From: Variovorax sp. IB41
GTDB taxonomy: Bacteria; Pseudomonadota; Gammaproteobacteria; Burkholderiales; Burkholderiaceae_C
Assembly: GCF_016405905.1 (NCBI RefSeq)
Contig: NZ_JAEFCB010000029.1
Coordinates: 1 to 64,000 of the forward strand
DNA: 64,000 bases
Direction: 5' to 3'
In this document: positions 45,165-54,111 of the stretch, piece by piece
Position numbering within the stretch: the first letter of the stretch is position 1
How the letters are laid out: each line of letters opens with the position of its first letter
Translations under genes and position numbers: made by a program
The notes under the pieces: model-generated
Databases searched by the model: none
The model's input: only the letters and a program-made list of their open reading frames with translations
What the model was told of the DNA's origin: nothing

Positions 45165-46754
45165 ATGAGCGGCAACCGCTATCCCATCATCTACGTGCGT
45201 GGCTACGCCATGACCGAATCGGAGCGCGACGAGACCGCGGCCGACCCCTTCTGCGGCTTCAACATCGGCTCCACGGTCTACCGCGCCACCGTCAAGAAAG
45301 ACGCGCCCGCGCAGAAGTTCGTCTTCGAGTCGCCGGTGGTGCGCCTGCTGGCCGACTTCCAGTACCAGAGCGTCTACCAGAACGGTCTGGACATCCTGGA
45401 CGACGACTGGAAGCCCTCGCCCGACGAGACCGGCAAGGACGTGGACGGCATCCCCTCGGCCTCGGTCATCATCTATCGCTACTACGACACCGGCTCGGAG
45501 CTCCTGGGCGACGGCAAGTCGCGCAACATCAAGTTCTATGCGCAGGGGCTGAGCAAGTTGATCCTGCGGGTGCGCGACCTCGTGGCGCAGCGCGAAGGGG
45601 CGGCCGCCGCACCGGGTTTTCGCTGCTACCTCGTGGCGCATTCGATGGGCGGGCTGGTGGTGCGCGCCTTCCTGCAGAACCCGGCACTGGGCGACCCTGC
45701 CGCGCGGGCCTGCGTCGACAAAGTGTTCACCTATGCCACGCCGCACAACGGCATCGACATGGGCGGCGTCAACATCCCGGCCTGGCTCACGGCCAACGAG
45801 ATGAACACCTTCAACCGCGAGAAGATGTCCGAGTTCCTCGCCACGCCGGCCGTCAACGGCCGCATGGACTACCTGCCGGCCACCGCCTTTCCGGCCGAGC
45901 GCGTCTTCTGCATGGTCGGCTCCAACCGCGGCGACTACGAGACCGCCAAGGGGCTCTCGCGCATGTTCGCGGGCCACGGCAGCGACGGGCTGGTGCGCAT
46001 CGAGAACGCCTCGCTCTGGTCCATCGACGCGAACAAGAAGACGCAGCCCGTGGCCACCGCCTACGCCTTTCGTTCGCACTCGGGCTACTTCGGCATCGTC
46101 AATTCCGAGGAGGCCTACCAGAACCTGGTGCGCTTTCTCTTCGGCGACGTGCGGGTGGACCTGTGGTTCGACGTCGACGGCGTGACCCTGCCGCCCGATC
46201 TCCCCAAGGACGCCGACATCGATGCGCTCTACCAGGTCGAACTCCTGGCCGCGCCGCGCGGCAAGCGCTGGTACCTGAGCCGCCGCGTGGCCGAGGAAGA
46301 CTCGCCCGCCTGCCGCACGCACAAGGAGCTGACCGATCCGAAGACGATCGAGCGCCGCTCGATCTATCTCTCGACCGTGTTCCTCGCCAACAAGGCCCGC
46401 GTCAACCAGGACCGCCCGACGCTCGCCTACGCCATGACGCTGGGCGTGCGCGTGCCCGACTACCAGGTGAACAAGAAGTTCTGGCTCGACGGGCATTACG
46501 AAGGCAGCTCGCTCTTTCGCGACACGCTCATCATCGAGATCGCGCCGCCCCAGGCGGGCGACGCGGCGCAGAACTGGAACGTCAAGTACGGCTGGCAGAC
46601 CGACACCGCGGGGCAGGCGTCGCTGCCGATGAGCCCCAAGCAGCTGGCCGGCGGCAAGCAGCAGTTCATCGTGCCGCTCTCCAGCCTGGGCGCCGGGCCG
46701 GGGGCGCCCGGCATCACGGGCAAGGTGCGGCTGGAAGTGAGCGCCTGGAGCTGA
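45165..46754 (+). CDS. lipase/esterase-like alpha/beta hydrolase
   Basis: This alpha/beta hydrolase of 529 residues has the nucleophile-elbow motif LVAHSMGGLVV with S160, and a distal GSDGLVRI...HSGYF region likely to contribute the catalytic His. The long C-terminal portion (about 330-529) contains beta-rich modules with no recognised family. No signal peptide is present from this start. An upstream in-frame extension starting near 44967 is low-complexity arginine-rich and rejected. The substrate is unknown; lipases with this size and Ser motif act on acyl esters. Confidence 0.78.
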   Translation: MSGNRYPIIYVRGYAMTESERDETAADPFCGFNIGSTVYRATVKKDAPAQKFVFESPVVRLLADFQYQSVYQNGLDILDDDWKPSPDETGKDVDGIPSASVIIYRYYDTGSELLGDGKSRNIKFYAQGLSKLILRVRDLVAQREGAAAAPGFRCYLVAHSMGGLVVRAFLQNPALGDPAARACVDKVFTYATPHNGIDMGGVNIPAWLTANEMNTFNREKMSEFLATPAVNGRMDYLPATAFPAERVFCMVGSNRGDYETAKGLSRMFAGHGSDGLVRIENASLWSIDANKKTQPVATAYAFRSHSGYFGIVNSEEAYQNLVRFLFGDVRVDLWFDVDGVTLPPDLPKDADIDALYQVELLAAPRGKRWYLSRRVAEEDSPACRTHKELTDPKTIERRSIYLSTVFLANKARVNQDRPTLAYAMTLGVRVPDYQVNKKFWLDGHYEGSSLFRDTLIIEIAPPQAGDAAQNWNVKYGWQTDTAGQASLPMSPKQLAGGKQQFIVPLSSLGAGPGAPGITGKVRLEVSAWS

Positions 46755-46794
46755 GACCTTGGCCGGTGCGGAAGGCCCCACAATCGCACCTCAC

Positions 46795-47208
46795 ATGCAT
46801 TACCTCCTCTTCATCGGCGCCTTCGTCTTCTTCGCCTTCATGGCGCCGCTCAAGCTCACGATCGCGGTCTGTGCGCTGGTGCTGTTCGTGACGGTGGTGG
46901 TGAAGATCTCGGCGCAGGTGGTGGCGGGCGTGTCGCCGAGCCTGGGCGAATCCTTCAAGTCGGTCTTCTACGCATCTCTTTTCGTGGCACTGGCCCTGCT
47001 GGCCTACATGAGCTTCTTCGCCGCGGCAGGCATTCACCACGTGAACGGCACACCGGCGCTGCTGGCGATGGCGGCGCTGTTCGTGGCCTACACACTGGGC
47101 TTCCAGATCGGCATCGGCACCTCGTTCGGTGCCAGCGCTGTCGTCGCACTCATCTCCACGCTCTTGTCCGGCGCCATCCTCTGGTCGGTCAAGGGCCTTG
47201 CCTTCTGA
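46795..47208 (+). CDS. four-helix membrane protein of unknown function
   Basis: The 137-residue product is almost entirely hydrophobic, with about four membrane helices (LLFIGAFVFFAFMAPLKLTIAVCALVLFVTVVVKI, SVFYASLFVALALLAYMSFFAA, PALLAMAALFVAYTLGFQIGIG, ASAVVALISTLLSGAILWSV). No family is recognised. It starts 40 bases after the hydrolase gene and ends 4 bases before the isochorismatase gene, so these probably form one transcript. Confidence 0.7.
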   Translation: MHYLLFIGAFVFFAFMAPLKLTIAVCALVLFVTVVVKISAQVVAGVSPSLGESFKSVFYASLFVALALLAYMSFFAAAGIHHVNGTPALLAMAALFVAYTLGFQIGIGTSFGASAVVALISTLLSGAILWSVKGLAF

Positions 47209-47212
47209 CGCC

Positions 47213-47749
47213 ATGACAACTGCGGTTCTGGTCATCGATGTGCAGCGCGGGCTTTGCGACGATCCGCCCCGGCCGCACGAGGCGAAGGAAACGATCGAGC
47301 GCATCAACGCGCTCACCGCGCGCGCCCGCGAGGCCGGCGTGCCGGTGGCCTTCATCCAGCACGAGAACGCGGTCGACCTGGAATTCGATTCCGAGCGCTG
47401 GCAGCTCGCCGATGCGCTCGAGGTCGATGCGGCCGACACGAAAATCCGCAAGACCACGCCCGATTCCTTCCTGCGCACGCCGCTCGAGGCATGGCTCATG
47501 GGGCAGGGCGTGCGGCGCGTGGTGATCTGCGGCTACTCGTCGGAGTTCTGCGTGGACACCACCGCCCGCCGCGCCGCGGCGCTCGGCTACGAGGTGGTGC
47601 TCGCGGCCGATGCGCACACGTCGCACGACAAGCCGCATGCCACCGGCGCGTTCATCCGCGCGCACCACAACGCGACGCTCGCGGACATCACGAGCTTCGG
47701 CGTGCGCATCGGCGCCATCGACAGCGCACGGATCGCGTTCGGCGATTGA
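47213..47749 (+). CDS. isochorismatase-family cysteine hydrolase
   Basis: This 178-residue cysteine hydrolase belongs to the isochorismatase/nicotinamidase superfamily. The catalytic triad D9 (LVIDVQ), K80 (RKTTPDSF) and C113 (YSSEFCVDTTAR) is intact. Relatives hydrolyse nicotinamide, N-carbamoylsarcosine or isochorismate; the specificity cannot be read here. It converges with a metallophosphatase gene, stop codons 3 bases apart. Confidence 0.85.
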   Translation: MTTAVLVIDVQRGLCDDPPRPHEAKETIERINALTARAREAGVPVAFIQHENAVDLEFDSERWQLADALEVDAADTKIRKTTPDSFLRTPLEAWLMGQGVRRVVICGYSSEFCVDTTARRAAALGYEVVLAADAHTSHDKPHATGAFIRAHHNATLADITSFGVRIGAIDSARIAFGD

Positions 47750-47752
47750 TCC

Positions 47753-48490
47753 TCAGGGCATGCGCCCGGTGGCCAGCGCATGGGCCCAGTCCGGCCGCCC
47801 GTTCTCCTGCGCCAGTCTTGCCATCGCCGTGTGGTCGTACGGAACGGAGATCAGCCTGGCGCTCCAGTCGCCGTCGCGCTGCTCGACGATCGCATAGCGC
47901 GCATTCGGCGAGCCGGTTTCGACAACGTGCGGGTAAGGATGGATGTCGTCGTAGGCCGGCAGGCCGACGCTGCCCGGGTTGACGATCAGTTGCCCGCCCG
48001 ATGCATGCGCCACCCGCGGCACATGCGTGTGGCCGCAGGAGATCAACGCCGCATCGACATCGCCGGTCCGCGCATCGATCTCCGCCTGCGTGGCGGCGCG
48101 GAAGTCATCGGGCTCGACGGTCTCCAGGAAGTATTCGAGATCGCTCGACGGCGTGCCGTGGCACAGCATCACGTCCGCGCTCAAGCGGTGCGTGTGCGCG
48201 AGCGATGCGATCCACGCGAACTCCTTTGCGCCGAGGCGCGCATGCGCGAATGCATCGGACGCGCCGCGCCGGTCCGCAGGCACGGTGAGCAGCTGGCGCT
48301 CATGGTTGCCCGCAAGCTGAACCCAGTCCTGCGCCATCAGGAACCGCGCAGTCTCCAGCGGCATCAGCGGGCCCGAGAGGCTGTCGCCCAGGTTGACGAT
48401 GGCATCCGCGCCGCGGCGCTCGATGTCCTCGACCACGGCTTCGAGTGCGGGGAGGTTGCCGTGAATGTCCGAGACGATGGCGATGCGCAT
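47753..48490 (-). CDS. calcineurin-like metallophosphatase
   Basis: This is a 245-residue metallophosphoesterase with the five metal-binding blocks: SDIHGN (residues 7-12), GDSLSG, GNHE, the H of CHGTPSSD and GHTHVPR. It resembles the YfcE/serine-threonine phosphatase-like predicted phosphodiesterases. The substrate is not known. It ends against the isochorismatase gene and is followed leftward by no further gene on its strand. Confidence 0.87.
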   Translation of the reverse strand: MRIAIVSDIHGNLPALEAVVEDIERRGADAIVNLGDSLSGPLMPLETARFLMAQDWVQLAGNHERQLLTVPADRRGASDAFAHARLGAKEFAWIASLAHTHRLSADVMLCHGTPSSDLEYFLETVEPDDFRAATQAEIDARTGDVDAALISCGHTHVPRVAHASGGQLIVNPGSVGLPAYDDIHPYPHVVETGSPNARYAIVEQRDGDWSARLISVPYDHTAMARLAQENGRPDWAHALATGRMP

Positions 48491-48506
48491 CGGCCGACTC
48501 TAAATC

Positions 48507-50210
48507 CTAATCCGCCCCCGGCCGCCACACCCGCGCGAGCGCCGCCATCTTGCCGCGGAACCCCAGCCGGTCGTTCGACAGCGCATCGATGAAGTCCGAC
48601 AGCCGCTGCGACTTCACCATCGTGTAGATCGTGAGCCAGGTCGTCGCGACGAACACCACGCCGAACCAGATCGCCTTTCGCCACAGCGGCGCATCGGCCT
48701 CGGCCAGCAGGTTCATGCCGAGAAAGCCCGTGGTGATGGTGCCGATCAACCCGAACAGCGTGACCACCGTGAGCCGCACGACGGTGCTCGCTTGCCGGCG
48801 CAGGCTGTCGGCATCGAGGTAGGTGTTCATGTCGGCGATGCGCGACTTGACCTCGTCGTACAGCGGATCGAGCCCGAGGTGCGCGGCGCACATGTGCGAG
48901 AGCGCGCGCACCTGCGCCTGCTCGGAGATCTCGTGGAACCAGTAGCGGTGCGTGAAGCGCAGGAACCGCTCGAAGCTCGAACGGATCGCGCGCTTGAACT
49001 GCTTCACGCTCGGCGTGCTGCGGATATCGAGCCGCTTGAGCGCCTCGACCAGCTGGTCCGAGAACATCAGGAGCGATGCCTTCTGGAAATGCGCGATGAG
49101 AAACAGCAGGAAGTGCTGGTGCCTGAACTGCGCGAGCACGCCGCGGTCGCGGCAGCAGAAGAACTCCGAATGCGCATCGCCCACCACGACCAGCGCGTGG
49201 CCGTTGCACAGGTACCGCGTGTTGGGCGCGGCGCCCGCATCGACCCAGAAGCGGTCGTAGCAGTACTTGTGCTCGAAGTCCGCGAGGTGATGGTCGGCGT
49301 AGGGCAGGTGGGCATCGGTCGTGCCCGCGCCCGTCACGAGCGCCAGGCGCACGAAGTCGTCGCGCGTGAGGCGGCGCGGATCGTCCATCGACAGGTACGC
49401 CATCACCGGCATGCGGTAGTACTCGATCTGCCGGTAGCGCAGCGCGCCAGGGTCCTCCGAATGGTCGCTCACCAGCGGCTGCATCAGGTAGGCCCAGTGC
49501 GAGGAGATGCGCGGTGCGCGGTGCTGCGCCACGTGCGAGAGAAAGCTCTCGCGCTGCTGCGCATCGGAACTCGCGAGCACGCGGCCGTCGGCCCCCAGCC
49601 ACTCGACGCTCGCCATGCAGTGCAGCGCGGAGCCGTCAGGCTCCCAGCCCGAGGGGTAGGCGCGCCCGAAGCGGTAGAGGATGTCCTGCGCCTGCGCAAG
49701 GCTCAGGTGGTTCGCCCCGACCTCGAGGTTGAGCAGCACCACGTCGATGTCGAAGAAGAAATAGAGATCGCAGTGCACCACGTCCAGCGTGATGGGCGCA
49801 TCGCCGGGCTGCGACACCACGCGCACGGCGGCGATGTCGTGGCGGCGAAAGATGCGCATCGGCGAATCGCCATCGCTGCCGGAAGCGGCGTCGTCGCCCT
49901 TGGTGCGCGAACGCCCTTCGCCGTAGAGAAAGCGCTGCACATACGGCAGGAAGCTCACGAACTCGTTGTAGTGCCGCTCGTGAAAGCGGCTGCTGTCGCC
50001 GGTGTATTCGTCGACCTCCTCCCGCCAGGGCGAGGCATCGCCCATGTCGCGCAGCACCTGCCAGGGGCCGTGGTGCGCGTACCTCGCATCGGGCGAGGGC
50101 ATGAGGCGCAGCGGCCAGAGCAGGGCCTGCCGGAAATGCTGAACGACGGGAGCACCGGGGGCAGGTGCATGCGCCTCTGTGGTCAAGGTAGCCGCGGGTG
50201 GGTTCAGCAT
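48507..50210 (-). CDS. CorA-like membrane protein with long N-terminal domain
   Basis: This 567-residue protein ends in a CorA-type module: two membrane helices near residues 475-497 and 512-534, with the GMN motif at 498-500 (GFLGMNLL) that forms the selectivity entrance of Mg2+ channels. The N-terminal part is unusually long (about 470 residues, against roughly 240-290 in CorA) and has two sections of its own, including QPGDAPITLDVVHCDLYFFFDIDVVLLNLEVG. The membrane module suggests ion transport, but the N-terminal part is not canonical, so the substrate is uncertain. It is divergent from the ABC operon. Confidence 0.75.
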   Translation of the reverse strand: MLNPPAATLTTEAHAPAPGAPVVQHFRQALLWPLRLMPSPDARYAHHGPWQVLRDMGDASPWREEVDEYTGDSSRFHERHYNEFVSFLPYVQRFLYGEGRSRTKGDDAASGSDGDSPMRIFRRHDIAAVRVVSQPGDAPITLDVVHCDLYFFFDIDVVLLNLEVGANHLSLAQAQDILYRFGRAYPSGWEPDGSALHCMASVEWLGADGRVLASSDAQQRESFLSHVAQHRAPRISSHWAYLMQPLVSDHSEDPGALRYRQIEYYRMPVMAYLSMDDPRRLTRDDFVRLALVTGAGTTDAHLPYADHHLADFEHKYCYDRFWVDAGAAPNTRYLCNGHALVVVGDAHSEFFCCRDRGVLAQFRHQHFLLFLIAHFQKASLLMFSDQLVEALKRLDIRSTPSVKQFKRAIRSSFERFLRFTHRYWFHEISEQAQVRALSHMCAAHLGLDPLYDEVKSRIADMNTYLDADSLRRQASTVVRLTVVTLFGLIGTITTGFLGMNLLAEADAPLWRKAIWFGVVFVATTWLTIYTMVKSQRLSDFIDALSNDRLGFRGKMAALARVWRPGAD

Positions 50211-50271
50211 CGCGCCAGTGTAGGCAGAAGGTAGGTCAAAACGCCCACCTAGGGGAATCCCTAGTCAAGTC

Positions 50272-50285
50272 TGAAACCGGTTTCA
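50272..50285. promoter_or_regulatory. PtxS-type operator in front of the ABC-kgu-ptxS operon
   Basis: TGAAACCGGTTTCA is a perfect 14-bp palindrome, 59 bases upstream of the first permease ATG. It equals the operator reported for PtxS, the LacI-family 2-ketogluconate repressor of Pseudomonas. It directly adjoins a -10-like TATAAG (50286-50291), so a bound repressor would cover the promoter core. The LacI-family gene at the end of this operon is the obvious ligand. Confidence 0.85.
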
Positions 50286-50344
50286 TATAAGCTGCAAGCA
50301 TTCTTTTGGAGGCCTGCGCACGGCCCTGCCGTGTACGCCGAACC

Positions 50345-51016
50345 ATGAACTACCAGTTTCAATTCGACGCCGTTTTCGCCGCCTGGCCGCTCTTGCTCAA
50401 GGGCACGTGGATCACGGTCCAGCTCTCGCTCATCGCGACGGTGCTGGGCCTGGTGGTCGCGATCTTCTGCGCCTGGGGCAAGACCTCGGGGCCGGGGTGG
50501 CTGCGCTTCATCGTCAATGCCTACATCGAGGTGATCCGCAACACGCCGTTCCTCGTGCAGCTGTTCTTTTTCTTCTTCGCGCTGCCGGCCATCGGCCTGC
50601 GCTGGTCGCCGCAGACGGCCGCGCTGGTGGCGATGGTGGTGAACCTGGGCGCCTACGCCACCGAGATCATCCGCGCGGGCATCGAGTCGATTCCCAAGGG
50701 GCAGATCGAGGCGGGCCGCGCGCTCAACCTCAAGCCCTGGGAGATCTTCCGCTTCGTCATCATCAAGCCCGCGCTCAAGGCCATCTATCCGGCGCTCACG
50801 AGCCAGTTCATCCTCTTGATGCTGAGCTCGGCGGTGGTGTCGGTCATCTCGGCCGACGACCTCACTTCGGTGGCCGCCAACCTGCAGTCGCAGACCTTCC
50901 GCAGCTTCGAGATCTACATCGTGGTGGCCGCCATCTATCTCGCGCTGGCGCTGGCCTTCTCGGCGATGTTCAAGCTCATCTACAAGCGCACGCTCAACTA
51001 TCCGGACCGCCGGTAA
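50345..51016 (+). CDS. PAAT-family ABC transporter permease (probable 2-ketogluconate importer)
   Basis: This inner-membrane permease of 223 residues belongs to the polar amino acid (His/Glu/Arg/opine) ABC family. It has about five membrane helices and an EAA loop (GIESIPKGQIEAGRALNLKPWEIFRFVII). It is the first gene of an operon encoding two permeases, a binding protein, an ATPase and 2-ketogluconate enzymes. Family and partners are clear; the sugar-acid substrate is inferred from the operon and operator. Confidence 0.85.
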   Translation: MNYQFQFDAVFAAWPLLLKGTWITVQLSLIATVLGLVVAIFCAWGKTSGPGWLRFIVNAYIEVIRNTPFLVQLFFFFFALPAIGLRWSPQTAALVAMVVNLGAYATEIIRAGIESIPKGQIEAGRALNLKPWEIFRFVIIKPALKAIYPALTSQFILLMLSSAVVSVISADDLTSVAANLQSQTFRSFEIYIVVAAIYLALALAFSAMFKLIYKRTLNYPDRR

Positions 51017-51041
51017 CGAGCGCCGAACGGAAGAAAACATC

Positions 51042-51695
51042 ATGCGCACCTTCGGCTTTCCCGAATTCCTTTTCATCCTCGAAGCGGCCCAGTGGACGCT
51101 GGCGCTGTCGGCCATCGCGTTCGTCGGCGGCGCGGTCCTGGGCCTGGTCATCGCGCTCATGCGCACCTCCGATTCGACCTGGGCGCGCAATGCCTCGATG
51201 GTCTTCATCCAGGTGTTCCAGGGCACGCCGCTCCTGCTGCAACTGTTCCTCATCTTCTTCGGCGCGCCGGTGCTGGGGCTGGACATCAACCCGTGGATCG
51301 CCGCGGGCGTGGCGCTCATCCTGAACAGCGCGGCGTTCCTCGGCGAGATCTGGCGCGGCTGCATCGAGGCCATTCCGCGCGGCCAGTGGGAAGCGGCCGA
51401 GGCGCTGAGCCTGAAGTACGGCGCACGCATGCGCGACGTGGTGCTGCCGCAGGCCTTCAAGATCGCGCTCGCGCCCACGGTGGGGTATCTCGTGCAGATC
51501 ATCAAGGGCACCTCGCTGGCGGCCATCATCGGCTTCACCGAGATCACCCGCGCGGGGCAGATCATCAACAACGCCACCTTCCAGCCGCTCATCGTGTTCT
51601 CGGTGGTGGCGGCGATCTACTTCGTGATCTGCTGGCCGCTGTCGCTCCTCGCGGCGCGCATGGAGCGCAAGCGCGCCCGGGCCCTCGCACGCTGA
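51042..51695 (+). CDS. PAAT-family ABC transporter permease, second subunit
   Basis: This is the partner permease, 217 residues, starting 25 bases after the first. It has about five membrane helices and an EAA loop (CIEAIPRGQWEAAEALSLKYGARMRDVVLPQ). The presence of two different permeases gives a heterodimeric HisQM-like channel. It shares the family of amino acid importers, but the following genes encode a 2-ketogluconate pathway. Confidence 0.85.
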   Translation: MRTFGFPEFLFILEAAQWTLALSAIAFVGGAVLGLVIALMRTSDSTWARNASMVFIQVFQGTPLLLQLFLIFFGAPVLGLDINPWIAAGVALILNSAAFLGEIWRGCIEAIPRGQWEAAEALSLKYGARMRDVVLPQAFKIALAPTVGYLVQIIKGTSLAAIIGFTEITRAGQIINNATFQPLIVFSVVAAIYFVICWPLSLLAARMERKRARALAR

Positions 51696-51747
51696 TTCAT
51701 TTCCGTTTTTCTCGTCGCTTCCTTTCTTTATTCAGGAGACACATCCC

Positions 51748-52545
51748 ATGACCCGTACCTCTACCCGCCGCGCAGCGCTCGCAGCCCTTGGCCTCGGTGC
51801 CGCCCTCACCGTGTTCGCGCCTTTCGCCTCGGCGCAAAGCGTGGCCGACATCAAGAAGAAGGGCGAGATCACCATCGGCATGCTGGTCGACTTTCCGCCC
51901 TACGGCACCACCGATGCGAAGAACCAGCCCGACGGCTACGACGCCGACGTGGCCAAGCTGCTGGCCAAGGACTGGGGCGTGAAGGCCAACATCGTGCCGG
52001 TGACCGGCCCGAACCGCATTCCCTTCCTCCTGACCAACAAGGTCGACCTGCTGGTCGCCTCGCTGGCCGTGACGCCCGAGCGCGCCAAGCAGGTGCAGTT
52101 CTCGCAGCCCTACGCGGCCGCCACCATCGTGCTGTACGGCGCGACCAAGACGCCCATCAAGGCAGCGACCGACCTGAAGGGCCTGCGCGTGGGCGTGGCT
52201 CGCGCCTCGACGCAAGACGTGGCCGTGACCAAGGCCGCACCCGAGGGCACCGAGATCCGCCGCTTCGACGACGACGCCTCGGCCATGCAGGCGCTGATCT
52301 CGGGCCAGGTCGATGCGATCGGCTGCTCGGTCACCGTCGCCGCGCAGATCGCCAAGCGCGTGCCCGCCGGCACCTACGAAAACAAGTTCACGCTGGTGCA
52401 GCAGTCGATGGGCATCGCGATGCGCCCGGGCCAGGAAGAGCTGACCAAGGCGGTGAACGAGTTCGTGCAGAAGAACACCGCCAACGGCGAGCTGAACAAG
52501 CTCTATCAAAAGTGGCTGCAGGCCGACCTCCCGAAGATGCAATAA
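51748..52545 (+). CDS. PAAT-family periplasmic binding protein, atypical ligand pocket
   Basis: This periplasmic receptor (265 residues) belongs to SBP family 3. The signal peptide ends near ASAQ (residue 30). The carboxylate-binding Arg of the family is present (R112 in TPERAKQVQF). At the place where HisJ, GlnH and related proteins carry the Asp that binds the alpha-amino group (DAxxxD), this protein has D189-A-I-G-C-S194, so the amino-group ligand is lost. This fits a ligand with a carboxylate but no alpha-amino group, such as 2-ketogluconate. The alignment was made by eye. Confidence 0.82.
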   Translation: MTRTSTRRAALAALGLGAALTVFAPFASAQSVADIKKKGEITIGMLVDFPPYGTTDAKNQPDGYDADVAKLLAKDWGVKANIVPVTGPNRIPFLLTNKVDLLVASLAVTPERAKQVQFSQPYAAATIVLYGATKTPIKAATDLKGLRVGVARASTQDVAVTKAAPEGTEIRRFDDDASAMQALISGQVDAIGCSVTVAAQIAKRVPAGTYENKFTLVQQSMGIAMRPGQEELTKAVNEFVQKNTANGELNKLYQKWLQADLPKMQ

Positions 52546-52572
52546 GCCAGAGCGCTTGAAGGAAACCCTGGC

Positions 52573-53320
<748 letters not shown>

Positions 53321-53328
<8 letters not shown>

Positions 53329-53363
53329 TCGCCCACTGATCGCCCACTGATCGCCTATTGATG
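53321..53363. repeat. 11-bp tandem repeat at the ATPase-kguE junction
   Basis: Three consecutive copies of CCCAnTGATCG (53321-53331, 53332-53342 and 53343-53353; n is T in the first copy and C in the others) are followed by a degenerate fourth (CCTATTGATG). The first copy carries the ATPase stop codon (TGA at 53326-53328) and the last carries the kguE start ATG at 53361. The 11-base unit is not a multiple of three, so the copies fall in different frames. Confidence 0.7.
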
Positions 53364-54104
53364 TCCTTCGAGGTCCTGATTTCCCTGTCCTCCTTCGGCG
53401 CGGCCGAGGTGGGGCGGCACGGCCAGCTCTGGTGCTCGCAGCTCGCGCGCACGGCTGGCGCCGATTCGGTGGAAGTGCGCGGCGAGATGCTGCGCGATGC
53501 CGAGGCCGAACTGCCTGCGCTCAACGGTCTTGCTTCTGTCTATTCGAGTCCCGAAGGCCTGTGGGCCCAAGGCGGCTGGCTCGACAGCGCGGCGCTCAAG
53601 CGCGGCATCGCCGCCGCCACGCGCGTCGGCGCGAAGCGGCTGAAGATGTCCATCGGCGATTTCCAGGCGTCCTCGCACGGCTCGCTCTGGGGCTTGAAGG
53701 TGGAGCTCGCCGAGACCCGCGTCGAACTCCTGATCGAGAACGACCAGACCGTGCGCGCCGGCACGCTGCCCGCGCTGCAGGCCTTCTTCGACGCGGCCGA
53801 CCGCGCCGGCGTCTCGCTCGGCATGACCTTCGACATGGGCAACTGGCACTGGCTCGGCGAATGCCCGCTGCAGGCCGCGCAGGTGCTCGGCCATCGCGTG
53901 CGCTATGTGCACTGCAAGGGCGCGCAGCGGCTGCCGCACAAGTGGGTGGCGGTGCCGCTGGGCGATTCGGTCGCGCCATGGCGCGCGGTGCTCCGCGCGT
54001 TGCCCGCCGATGTGCCCCACGCCATCGAATACCCTCTGGTGGGCGACGACCTCTTGGCCGTCACCCGCACGCAAATCGAATTCATCCGCGCCGCACGGGC
54101 GTAG
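53361..54104 (+). CDS. kguE: TIM-barrel sugar isomerase/epimerase-like protein KguE
   Basis: This 247-residue xylose-isomerase-like TIM-barrel protein matches the position and length of KguE of Pseudomonas 2-ketogluconate operons, whose exact role is unclear. Conserved metal-binding residues of the fold are visible in VELLIENDQTV (Glu, Asp), GMTFDMGNWHW (Asp, His) and VRYVHCKGAQR (His). The ATG at 53361 is chosen. kguK follows after 7 bases. Confidence 0.78.
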   Translation: MSFEVLISLSSFGAAEVGRHGQLWCSQLARTAGADSVEVRGEMLRDAEAELPALNGLASVYSSPEGLWAQGGWLDSAALKRGIAAATRVGAKRLKMSIGDFQASSHGSLWGLKVELAETRVELLIENDQTVRAGTLPALQAFFDAADRAGVSLGMTFDMGNWHWLGECPLQAAQVLGHRVRYVHCKGAQRLPHKWVAVPLGDSVAPWRAVLRALPADVPHAIEYPLVGDDLLAVTRTQIEFIRAARA

Positions 54105-54111
54105 ACCCCAC

